In this document: positions 1 to 5,442 of the stretch, piece by piece
How positions within the stretch are numbered: position 1 is the first letter of the stretch
Layout of the letters: each line of letters starts with the position of its first letter
From: Synechococcales cyanobacterium PMM_0073
Lineage (GTDB): Bacteria > Cyanobacteriota > Cyanobacteriia > Elainellales > Elainellaceae
Direction of reading: 5' to 3'
Length of the DNA stretch: 6,927 nt
Assembly: GCA_949127695.1 (NCBI GenBank)
Contig: CASBQH010000420.1
Coordinates: 1-6,927, forward strand
Notes under the pieces: generated by a model
What the model saw: the letters and a program-made list of their open reading frames with translations, nothing else
Databases searched by the model: none
Told to the model about the DNA's origin: nothing
Program-made: the position numbers and the translations under genes

Positions 1-123
1 GAGCAGCGCAATCCACTGCAATTCATCTAGCGTGGTGCCGACCAAATTCACCGCTGGCAGCAGAATAAAATACTTCACGTCGAGAATGCGTGCCGTTTTC
101 TCCGCTCGTTCAATCAGCCTCAT
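1..123 (-). CDS. Alpha-E domain protein, 5' part only (runs off left edge)
   Basis: Only the first 41 codons are in the window. The reading frame begins at ATG (121-123) and is open to base 1. Visible residues include [16 protein letters not shown], then ILLP and DELQW, which match the hallmark of alpha-E (DUF403) proteins (usual form WLNRYIERAE..AR..DV). The family is helical and is usually found with ATP-grasp and transglutaminase-like proteins in clusters thought to handle peptides or peptide modification; its biochemistry is not well settled. The ATG lies inside the end of the kinase gene, with a 14-base overlap (ATGAGGCTGATTGA), which suggests co-transcription and coupled translation. 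Oddly, a TGA directly precedes the ATG in frame, so the usual N-terminal helix start (M-L-S-R-x-A-[DE]-x-x-x-W-L-N-R-Y) is missing. The kinase tail supplies a WLN one frame away. The family call rests on motif recognition only. Confidence 0.72.
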   Translation of the reverse strand, partial: MRLIERAEKTARILDVKYFILLPAVNLVGTTLDELQWIALL

Positions 124-1480
124 TCAGCCAGATTACAGCAGCCGTTCCAGAATCTTGAAAGCCCGCAGGCTCGACTGCATCCAGCAGGCCGCAGCTGGCA
201 GCAGGACTAAACAGCTGAATTTCGCCCTCCATTTGGCGCATCAGCTCCTGAGCAATGGCCAGCCCCAGCCCCGTACCCGGAATCTCGGTCTGAGCCTGCA
301 CGCCGCGATAGTGCCGCGTAAACAGATGCGCCAAATCTTCGGGCGGAATGCCCGCTCCCGTATCGGCCACAATCACCGCCTGACGATGCGGCAGCTCTTG
401 GTCATCAGCCGAGGCAAGACGCTGGAGCGCCACATAAACCTTGCCCCCGGCTGGCGTATATTTGAGCGCATTGTCGATCAAATTATTTACCACTTCCCGC
501 AGCGCCCGCTGATCGAGCAAGACTGGCGGCAAATTGGCTGAAACATCTGCGGTCAGCGTCAGCTGTCTGTCTTGAGCAATGGCGCTGGCAGAATCGAGCA
601 GCGGCTGTAAAACTTCGGTGATGGCACAGGGCTGAAGCTGAATGGCGCTGCCCAACAGCAGCCTGGGCTGCGTCTGAGCCTGCGGCGCTGTCTCTGAGGC
701 TGAAGCAGGCGAAAAATCTGGCGGCGCGGCGCTTGGGGGCAACGCGGGCACTAGATCGGCCAAATCTAGATCGACAGCCGCATCAAGCTGCTTCAGCAGA
801 TCTTGCAGCCGATCGCTTTCCCGTAGAATGCTCTCTGCGACTGAGCGATTTGCATCACTCGGATTGAGGCGTCTGACCAGCAGTTTGCCAAAGGTATGGA
901 GCGCCGTCAGCGGATTGCGAAACTGGTGCAGCAGATCGTCGTAGAGATCGGTTTTGCGTTCGTCTAGCAGCTGCTGGCGCTGAATATCCTGAGTCAGCCA
1001 CTGACTGCGATGATCCAAAATGCAGGCCAGCGTTAGCGTCTGAGCAATTTGGTCAATTTGGTCTTGCTCAGCTTCTGTCCAAGCCCGCTCAGCCCGCGCC
1101 GTAATTAACAAGCCCATGACGCGCTCTTGATAGATGAGCGGCAGCACCACCTGCTGCTGAGGCAGCAGCGTCTCGGCTGCGACTCTGGCAATAGAGCTAG
1201 TTTCTGCGTTGTCAGCCCAGTCTTTAGCCCAGTCTTTCGCGCCTAGCAAGCGCTGCCGTAGGTTGGCTTGCAGCTGCGTCAGAAACGCGACAATTTGCTC
1301 CTCGCCCCAGTTCAGCGCTGCCTCTGGATAGGCGACCACCGGCACGAGCTGCTTGTCGCTGCTGGCTGACCATTCTTCGGTTAAGTAGACAATGCTCAAG
1401 GCGGCCCCTAGCGTCTGGGTGAGCAGCGCCACTTGGGCTTGAGAGAGGGAGATAAACTCAGCGCTAGTCGGCATTACCAT
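110..1480 (-). CDS. hik2: Sensor histidine kinase, GAF + HisKA-like + HATPase, Hik2/CSK type
   Basis: This 456-residue soluble kinase has no membrane segment. Residues about 5-160 look like a divergent GAF sensor domain. The H-box is [13 protein letters not shown] (181-193), with the phospho-acceptor His at 185, in place of the common HELRTP. A Pro/Ala-rich linker (about 245-272) precedes the ATPase domain: N-box [12 protein letters not shown] (330-341), G1 DTGAGIP (373-379), F-box LFTRHYRG (387-394) and G2 GTGLGLAIA (402-410). HQFRNP plus GKLL matches cyanobacterial Hik2, the relative of chloroplast sensor kinase, which in the literature senses redox or salt and signals to Rre1 and RppA-type regulators. 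No response regulator is visible nearby. The sensor half contains one cysteine (153), relevant because an iron-sulfur centre has been reported for this family. The second ATG, at codon 3 (1472-1474), is better spaced from a weak AGG and could be the true start. The histidine kinase call is firm; the Hik2 assignment is by motif. Confidence 0.88.
   Translation of the reverse strand: MVMPTSAEFISLSQAQVALLTQTLGAALSIVYLTEEWSASSDKQLVPVVAYPEAALNWGEEQIVAFLTQLQANLRQRLLGAKDWAKDWADNAETSSIARVAAETLLPQQQVVLPLIYQERVMGLLITARAERAWTEAEQDQIDQIAQTLTLACILDHRSQWLTQDIQRQQLLDERKTDLYDDLLHQFRNPLTALHTFGKLLVRRLNPSDANRSVAESILRESDRLQDLLKQLDAAVDLDLADLVPALPPSAAPPDFSPASASETAPQAQTQPRLLLGSAIQLQPCAITEVLQPLLDSASAIAQDRQLTLTADVSANLPPVLLDQRALREVVNNLIDNALKYTPAGGKVYVALQRLASADDQELPHRQAVIVADTGAGIPPEDLAHLFTRHYRGVQAQTEIPGTGLGLAIAQELMRQMEGEIQLFSPAASCGLLDAVEPAGFQDSGTAAVIWLNEAD
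1214..1237 (-). repeat. 12-base perfect tandem duplication inside the kinase gene
   Basis: AGCCCAGTCTTT (plus-strand reading) occurs twice back to back. In the protein it gives a duplicated K-D-W-A unit at residues about 82-89, in the GAF region. It is in frame and so keeps the gene intact. It looks like a recent slippage duplication in a surface loop. Confidence 0.85.
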
Positions 1481-1559
1481 GACCTAATCATTCACTCTCA
1501 GCGCAGGTGCTGCGCTCTAGGCTCGACCCAAACTGGGTTTTGCAACTTCAAATTCGTCT

Positions 1560-1597
1560 TTTAACTGGCTTTTAAGCCTTTAACTGGCTTTCAAACA
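1560..1597. repeat. 19-base imperfect tandem repeat, two copies
   Basis: TTTAACTGGCTTT is exact at 1560-1572 and 1579-1591, giving a 19-base period. The following six bases of each unit are only partly conserved. It lies about 80 bases upstream of the kinase start, so it could be an operator or a simple slippage product. Confidence 0.8.
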
Positions 1598-1668
1598 GAG
1601 CACTCTCTAGCAATTCTAGCGGTTGCGTCTTAGCTCAGGGATTGGCCAAGGGGTTGACCGAAACGATA

Positions 1669-1712
1669 TAATTCAAGTCGGGCTACAGAATAATTCAAAT
1701 CGGGCTACAGAA
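1669..1712. repeat. 22-base tandem repeat, two copies with one mismatch
   Basis: The two units are 1669-1690 and 1691-1712. They share TAATTCAA, then differ at one base (G or A), then share TCGGGCTACAGAA. A 22-base period is close to two helical turns, so two protein dimers could bind on the same face. The second unit ends 35 bases upstream of the -35 box of the DUF3155 promoter, a plausible activator position. No known factor motif is recognised. Confidence 0.88.
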
Positions 1713-1747
1713 TTTTTTTAGATTTTGTATCGATAGATTAAAGGCAG

Positions 1748-1776
1748 TTGAAATTATATTGCCAACCCGGTATACT
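1748..1776 (+). promoter_or_regulatory. Sigma-70-type promoter for the DUF3155 gene
   Basis: TTGAAA (1748-1753) and TATACT (1771-1776) are separated by 17 bases, and each box matches consensus at five of six positions. The predicted start of transcription is near 1781-1784, which gives a leader of about 83 bases before the TTG start codon. This is the clearest promoter in the window. Confidence 0.78.
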
Positions 1777-1792
1777 TTGCACGGTCTAGTGA

Positions 1793-1827
1793 TTTGTAAC
1801 TAGCGTTACATTAACGGTGGTTACAAA
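1793..1827 (+). promoter_or_regulatory. Cluster of GTTACA half-sites and inverted repeats in the DUF3155 leader
   Basis: Three copies of (G/T)TTACA(A/T)(A/T) are visible: TTTGTAAC (1793-1800, reverse), GTTACATT (1805-1812) and GTTACAAA (1820-1827). This octamer is the half-site of the HLR1 element bound by the cyanobacterial high-light regulator RpaB. However, the two direct copies are 15 bases apart, not the usual 10. The first two copies also form TGTAAC-TAGC-GTTACA (1795-1810), which fits the NtcA consensus GTA-N8-TAC with extra T and A flanks. In RNA, TTTGTAAC could pair with either GTTACA, and CGTTA-CAT-TAACG (1804-1816) is a third option. The position is about +10 to +45 relative to the predicted start, which suits repression. 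Confidence 0.55.
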
Positions 1828-1852
1828 CGTTCGTCAAGGAGCAACTGTAGAG

Positions 1853-1859
1853 AGGAGGT
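1853..1859 (+). promoter_or_regulatory. Strong ribosome binding site that fixes the TTG start
   Basis: AGGAGGT is a near-perfect Shine-Dalgarno sequence, 7 bases before TTG (1867-1869). No ATG or GTG lies nearby in frame that would give the conserved N-terminus, so this site decides the start. Confidence 0.88.
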
Positions 1860-1866
1860 CAGATCG

Positions 1867-2178
1867 TTGGCTAGAAGACGTAAGCGGAAGAGTCGTCGTC
1901 GCTTAGAAGGACGGCGGATTCTAGAGTTGGTGCCCCAGTACAGCATTGAGAGCGGTGAAGAAAAGCCCGTGACTGCTGCCCGGAAGTTCATTCAGGCGGA
2001 AGGCATTTTGCCCCCTGCCCTGCTGTTGGTGAAGCGCAACGAGCACACCACAGATCGATACTTCTGGGCGGAGAAGGGTCTATTTGGCGCTCAGTATGTT
2101 GAGGAAAATCATTTTCTGTTCCCCAGCCTGCGGGTTCCTGAAGATGAAGCTGAATGTTTGGTAACTGCCGGTCGTTAG
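1867..2178 (+). CDS. DUF3155 family protein
   Basis: This is a 103-residue protein of unknown function, recognised as the cyanobacterial DUF3155 family. It starts at TTG and continues ARRRKRKSRRR, as family members do. Residues 2-17 are very basic and could bind RNA, DNA or another polyanion. The conserved body includes VPQYSIESGE (22-31), KPVTAARKFIQAEGI (33-47), RNEHTTDRYFWAEKGLFG (57-74) and ENHFLFPSLR (80-89). It has no signal peptide, membrane segment or cysteine-based metal site; the only Cys is at 97. A TTG start with a near-perfect ribosome binding site, a strong promoter and an elaborate leader suggests deliberate tuning of its level. It appears to be transcribed alone, divergent from the kinase gene. 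No activity can be assigned from sequence. Confidence 0.93.
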   Translation: MARRRKRKSRRRLEGRRILELVPQYSIESGEEKPVTAARKFIQAEGILPPALLLVKRNEHTTDRYFWAEKGLFGAQYVEENHFLFPSLRVPEDEAECLVTAGR

Positions 2179-2484
2179 TTTTGATTTAATCTGAGGTTCT
2201 GAGTCTGGTGACTGGCATTCCCTCCAGCCCTTCAAACGTTTTCCCAGAATGAGACAATTCGTTAGATTGCCGCATTTTGGTAACTCAGGCGCAGATTCAG
2301 GTACTTTTGATTCAATATTTGGTCAACGGCGGAAAGCAATTTTCCAAGCGTTTAGCGCCCCATAACGCAAGCAGAGAGCGAGGTTAGCAATAATCTCGCT
2401 CTCTGCTTGGTTAACTCAATCTCTCTGAGTTGATCTAAAACTTTAAGATGGCTAGCAGTCCAGGAATTTTAAACAAGCACGGTT
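2179..2484 (+). other. 306-base intergenic gap with hairpins and two doubtful small frames
   Basis: No recognisable gene or RNA family is seen. The stretch holds the long hairpin at 2363-2413 and, overlapping its foot, a second small hairpin AACTCA-N7-TGAGTT (2413-2431). Two overlapping short frames exist: ATG at 2249 to TAA at 2365 (38 codons) and TTG at 2277 to TAG at 2387 (36 codons). Neither has a ribosome binding site. No strong promoter for the TPR gene was found. Confidence 0.75.
2363..2413 (+). terminator. Long GNRA-capped hairpin, possible terminator or processing element
   Basis: The left arm AAGCAGAGAGCGAGGTTA (2369-2386) pairs with the right arm TAATCTCGCTCTCTGCTT (2391-2408) over 18 pairs including one G-U, closed by the tetraloop GCAA (GNRA class). 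The stem continues with C2368-G2409 and, after a bulged G2367, with TAAC (2363-2366) against GTTA (2410-2413). There is no T run after it, so it is not a canonical intrinsic terminator. It sits 190 bases after DUF3155 and about 70 before the TPR gene, and could act as an RNA 3'-end stabiliser, a processing site or a terminator of unusual type. Confidence 0.75.
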
Positions 2485-2940
2485 ATGACAGAGGGAATAA
2501 AGATAGAGGGCATAGACACAGTAGAAATTCAGACGGTTGAAGCGCTATTTGATCGCGGATTAGAGCGCTACCAGGCCGGAGAGTCGGTCGCTTCGCTGCT
2601 GCCCACTTTTAAAGAAGTTTGCGAACGGATGCCCAAGAGCAGCTCTGCCTGGACTTGTCTAGCTTGGCTATACCTGCTCGACAGCAAGCCGACACAAGCC
2701 CAGAAGGCGGCTCAAAAAGCCGTCAAAATTAACCCGCAAGATCCACAGGCTCGAATCAACCTGGCCATTGCCATGCTGGAAACGGCTCAAAAAGGCGTGC
2801 GTCAGCATATTGAAATTGCTGGACAGCTGGTCATGGCATTGCCCGAACTCAAGCAGGAAGTTGAGCAGAACTTTGCCGATGGCCTGAAACGAAAGCCCGA
2901 CTGGAAAAGCTTGATTCAGGTCAGAGACTGGATCTTGTAG
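2485..2940 (+). CDS. Small TPR-repeat protein
   Basis: This 151-residue cytoplasmic protein is built of helical hairpins. Residues 52-87 are a clear tetratricopeptide unit (SAWTCLAWLYLLDSKPTQAQ, then KAAQKAVKINPQDP). Residues 20-51 look like a degenerate unit before it, and 88-121 resemble the start of a third. Such repeats serve protein-protein binding, but the partner is unknown. The C-terminus ends KPDWKSLIQVRDWIL, which looks like a conserved capping segment. There is no signal peptide or membrane segment. The ATG at 2485 has only a poor ribosome binding site (GCACGG); it is chosen because the protein begins sensibly there. It lies tail to tail with fcl, 26 bases apart, with no clear terminator between them. 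Similar small TPR proteins are common in cyanobacteria, but I cannot name an orthologue. Confidence 0.88.
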   Translation: MTEGIKIEGIDTVEIQTVEALFDRGLERYQAGESVASLLPTFKEVCERMPKSSSAWTCLAWLYLLDSKPTQAQKAAQKAVKINPQDPQARINLAIAMLETAQKGVRQHIEIAGQLVMALPELKQEVEQNFADGLKRKPDWKSLIQVRDWIL

Positions 2941-2966
2941 GCTCTAGGCTTACGGTCAGGCTGATT

Positions 2967-3914
2967 TTACCCGGACGTTTGGCGATACCAATCAATAGTT
3001 TGCTTCAAGCCCTGCTTAAACTCGACCTCGGCCACAAAGCCAAACTCTTCTTTGGCACGCTGGGTGTCTAGGCAGCGGCGCGGCTGGCCGTTTGGCTTGT
3101 CAAGCTCCCAGAGCAGCTCACCCTCATAGCCCATCAGCTCGCAGATCGTGGTAATCAGCGCTTTGATGGTGATTTCAGAGCCAGTGCCCAAATTCACGGG
3201 TTCTGGCTCGTTATAGGTCTGCGTGCCCATGACAATGCCGCGTGCGGCATCGGTGGAATAGAGAAACTCGCGGGTGGGGCTACCATCTCCCCAGACTGGA
3301 ATCTGGCGGTCGCCGCGCAGCTGTGCCTCATGCACCTTGCGGATTAGCGCCGGGATCACATGCGAGCTGCCCGGATCAAAGTTGTCTTCAGGGCCATAAA
3401 GATTCACAGGCAAAAGATAAATGCCGTTGAAATCATACTGCTGGCGATAGGCTTGAAGCTGCACCAGCAGCGCTTTTTTGGCAATGCCGTAGGGGGCGTT
3501 GGTTTCCTCTGGGTAGCCATCCCAGAGGTCGTCCTCTTTAAATGGCACGGGCGTAAACTTGGGATAGGCGCAGATCGTGCCGACGCAGACAAACTTTTTA
3601 ATCCCCGCCTCGTGAGCCGCATGAATCAGCTGCATCCCCATCATTAAGTTGTCGTAGAACAGCTCGGCGGGCTTTTCGCGATTTAGGCCAATGCCGCCGA
3701 CATGCGCGGCGAGGTGAATTACGATATCCTGCTGATCCACGGCTTGCTGACAGGCTGACATTTGGCGCAGGTCACAGTCGCGAGAGCGCGGCGTAGCAAT
3801 TTTGGCGCGGTCAGCTCCGGCTTGGCAAAGCTGCTCGATCACCTGCCGACCCAAAAAGCCTGCCCCGCCCGTCACCAGAATTCGCTGATGGGTTAAATCT
3901 AAGGTTGAAGTCAT
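2967..3914 (-). CDS. fcl: GDP-L-fucose synthase (GDP-4-keto-6-deoxymannose epimerase/reductase)
   Basis: This 315-residue cytosolic enzyme of the extended short-chain dehydrogenase family turns GDP-4-keto-6-deoxy-D-mannose, the product of Gmd, into GDP-L-fucose by 3,5-epimerisation and NADPH reduction. The nucleotide-binding motif TGGAGFLG is at 15-22. The active site is complete: T113 in VGTICAYP stands where E. coli has Ser107, and Y142 and K146 form YxxxK in PYGIAKK. C115 and H185 (in SSHVIPAL) match the epimerase residues Cys109 and His179. [11 protein letters not shown] (171-181) and [11 protein letters not shown] (209-219) are further family signatures. Length is normal. The start at 3914 has no good ribosome binding site, but [17 protein letters not shown] fits family N-termini. 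It lies 90 bases after gmd on the same strand, with a terminator in the gap. GDP-fucose feeds exopolysaccharide, O-antigen or glycan synthesis. Confidence 0.96.
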   Translation of the reverse strand: MTSTLDLTHQRILVTGGAGFLGRQVIEQLCQAGADRAKIATPRSRDCDLRQMSACQQAVDQQDIVIHLAAHVGGIGLNREKPAELFYDNLMMGMQLIHAAHEAGIKKFVCVGTICAYPKFTPVPFKEDDLWDGYPEETNAPYGIAKKALLVQLQAYRQQYDFNGIYLLPVNLYGPEDNFDPGSSHVIPALIRKVHEAQLRGDRQIPVWGDGSPTREFLYSTDAARGIVMGTQTYNEPEPVNLGTGSEITIKALITTICELMGYEGELLWELDKPNGQPRRCLDTQRAKEEFGFVAEVEFKQGLKQTIDWYRQTSG

Positions 3915-3961
3915 ATGGCTGCTCTGCTAATCAAAATCGGTGAAGGGGAAGAATGACACTG

Positions 3962-3984
3962 AAAAAAGGGCAGCTTGCTGCCCC
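3962..3984 (-). terminator. Rho-independent terminator between gmd and fcl
   Basis: Read on the minus strand, GGGCAG-CAAG-CTGCCC is followed directly by TTTTTT and a C: a GC-rich perfect stem (3968-3983) plus a T6 run (3967-3962). It starts about 20 bases after the gmd stop codon and ends 48 bases before the fcl start. Confidence 0.85.
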
Positions 3985-4004
3985 GGATCAACGTTAGCGA
4001 AGTC

Positions 4005-5081
4005 TTAGCCGAAGCTAGCAATCACCTGACGCACGGTGGCGTGATCTGAGACGGGCTGGAGGATATGGCCATTCAGCGGCACTAGACCCAGCGCCTTCAG
4101 ATCGGCCTCTACCATCAGATGCACCAGCTGCTCAAAGCTCACCGAAGGCTCCCAGCCCAGCTTTTGCTTGGCTTTGCTAGGATCACCAATCAGCAGCTCA
4201 ACTTCGGCAGGGCGCAGGTAGCGCTCGTCAAACTCAATGTAGCTTTGCCAGTCAAGATTGACATAGCCAAAGGCAATATCGAGAAACTCACGAACTGAAT
4301 AGGTTTCGCCCGTGGCCACCACATAGTCGTCAGGAGCATCCTGCTGGAGCATTAGCCACATGGCCTTCACATAGTCTTTGGCATAGCCCCAGTCGCGCTT
4401 GGCATCTAGGTTGCCCATGAAGATTTTCTTTTGCTGACCTGCAACAATTCGCGCCAGCGCGCGCGTGATCTTGCGGGTGACAAAGGTTTCGCCGCGCCGA
4501 GGCGATTCGTGATTAAACAAAATGCCGTTGCAGGCAAACAGATTATAGGATTCGCGGTAGTTCACAGTCTGCCAGTGGCCGTAAACTTTGGCGCAGGCAT
4601 AGGGGCTGCGTGGATAAAACGGCGTGGTTTCCTTCTGCGGCACTTCCTGAACTTTGCCATACATTTCGGAAGAGCCTGCCTGGTAGAAGCGTACCTCGTT
4701 GCCAGTCCGCTGCTGGTAGTCGCGGACTGCTTCTAAAATCCGCAGGACGCCCATGCCAACCGTATCGACGGTATATTCTGGCGAGTCAAAGCTGACCCGC
4801 ACATGCGACTGTGCGCCGAGGTTGTAGATTTCGCAGGGCTGCACTTCTTCTAGAATGCGCCGCAGCGTTGTGCCGTCGGTTAAGTCGCCGTAGTGCAAAA
4901 ATAGCTGGGGCTTCTCCTCATGCGGATCTTCATAAATGTGATCGATCCGGTCGGTATTAAAGGTCGAAGTCCGGCGGATAATTCCATGCACTTCGTAGTC
5001 TTTTTCCAGTAGCAGTTCACTCAGATAAGAGCCATCCTGACCTGTGATCCCCGTAATCAGCGCGCGTTTCCGTTCTGTCAT
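4005..5081 (-). CDS. gmd: GDP-mannose 4,6-dehydratase
   Basis: This 358-residue NADP-dependent dehydratase makes GDP-4-keto-6-deoxy-D-mannose from GDP-D-mannose, the first committed step to GDP-fucose or GDP-rhamnose. The cofactor motif is [10 protein letters not shown] (11-20), followed by [15 protein letters not shown] (34-48), typical of Gmd. The catalytic set is present: S137 (Thr in E. coli) and E139 in AGSSEMYG, then Y161 and K165 in [24 protein letters not shown] (188-204), [14 protein letters not shown] (229-242) and [12 protein letters not shown] (290-301) are strong family blocks. I place the start at 5079-5081 ([11 protein letters not shown]), preceded by AAGGA 11 bases upstream. 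The frame stays open for 17 more codons to 5132, but that extension is unlike the family and Arg/Ser-rich. The next gene, fcl, uses its product. No promoter is obvious; the leader has a small hairpin. No degeneration is seen. Confidence 0.97.
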   Translation of the reverse strand: MTERKRALITGITGQDGSYLSELLLEKDYEVHGIIRRTSTFNTDRIDHIYEDPHEEKPQLFLHYGDLTDGTTLRRILEEVQPCEIYNLGAQSHVRVSFDSPEYTVDTVGMGVLRILEAVRDYQQRTGNEVRFYQAGSSEMYGKVQEVPQKETTPFYPRSPYACAKVYGHWQTVNYRESYNLFACNGILFNHESPRRGETFVTRKITRALARIVAGQQKKIFMGNLDAKRDWGYAKDYVKAMWLMLQQDAPDDYVVATGETYSVREFLDIAFGYVNLDWQSYIEFDERYLRPAEVELLIGDPSKAKQKLGWEPSVSFEQLVHLMVEADLKALGLVPLNGHILQPVSDHATVRQVIASFG

Positions 5082-5180
5082 GCGATTAAAATTCCTTGAT
5101 GAACTGCATCGTCTCAAGAGACGGCCTGCCACAATAGGCTCAATCAGATTCTCATTCTCAACAGTATGAGCATTCCCAAC

Positions 5181-5194
5181 AGGGATGCATCCCT
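5181..5194. promoter_or_regulatory. Perfect 14-base palindrome AGGGATGCATCCCT
   Basis: AGGGATG and CATCCCT are exact reverse complements with no spacer. The site lies 100 bases before gmd and about 250 before obgE. Lack of a loop argues for a DNA-binding site of a dimeric regulator rather than an RNA hairpin. The cognate factor is unknown. Confidence 0.5.
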
Positions 5195-5431
5195 AGCACA
5201 GCACCAAATTCAGCTCTAGCTGCTGAAGCTCAACAGCCTTCATTCATTGATGCAGCCTCAATCTACCAGATTAATCAGAACTATTTGGCGTCATTCTGCA
5301 CAAAAAACATCAAGAGTTCACATCAGCTCGCCCTAGCTGAAGTATGGCTGATGCAGCAGCGGATCATCTAACATCAATAAGGGGTGTCGTGTAGAGATAT
5401 GAATCAGCACGATGGCTCAGCCAGCTATTGC

Positions 5432-5436
5432 GGAGG
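5432..5436 (+). promoter_or_regulatory. Ribosome binding site that fixes the obgE start
   Basis: GGAGG lies 6 bases before ATG (5443-5445). An upstream in-frame TTG at 5428 would place this site inside the coding region, so the ATG is preferred. It also gives the conserved Obg N-terminus MQFIDQAKI. Confidence 0.85.
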
Positions 5437-5442
5437 CAGGTC

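Larger units (their letters stand above)
1481..1866. other. Divergent intergenic region between the kinase and DUF3155 genes
   Basis: This 386-base stretch has no convincing gene. It contains a small inverted repeat AGCGCA-N5-TGCGCT (1500-1516) and ACCCA-N3-TGGGT (1526-1538), both in the expected kinase leader. It also holds a 19-base tandem repeat (1560-1597), a 22-base tandem repeat (1669-1712), a T7 run (1713-1719), a plus-strand promoter (1748-1776) and a cluster of GTTACA half-sites (1793-1827). No clear minus-strand promoter for the kinase could be picked by eye. Confidence 0.8.
5082..5442. other. Divergent intergenic region between gmd and obgE
   Basis: This 361-base stretch has no convincing gene. 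It holds a small hairpin CGTCT-CAAG-AGACG (5110-5123) in the gmd leader, a perfect 14-base palindrome (5181-5194), an inverted CTCAT...ATGAG pair just before it, and the obgE ribosome binding site. No promoter of either direction matched both boxes well. TTGATG about 5258-5263 followed 17 bases later by ATTAAT is the best plus-strand candidate, and it is weak. Confidence 0.7.

Noticed and set aside
32..541. Long plus-strand open frame opposite the kinase gene
   Set aside because: It is antisense to the conserved ATPase motifs of the kinase, has no recognisable domain and has low-complexity Arg/Gln composition.
1713..1719. T7 run as a terminator
   Set aside because: No GC-rich stem directly precedes it; the bases before it belong to the 22-base tandem repeat.
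3242..3647. Frames on both strands inside fcl
   Set aside because: They are shadows of a complete, intact enzyme gene with all active-site residues.
4431..4795. Plus-strand frames opposite gmd
   Set aside because: They lie across invariant Gmd motifs and show no family resemblance.
5082..5132. 17-codon upstream extension of gmd
   Set aside because: The extension is unlike Gmd N-termini. The ATG at 5081 has an AAGGA site and gives the conserved [11 protein letters not shown] start.
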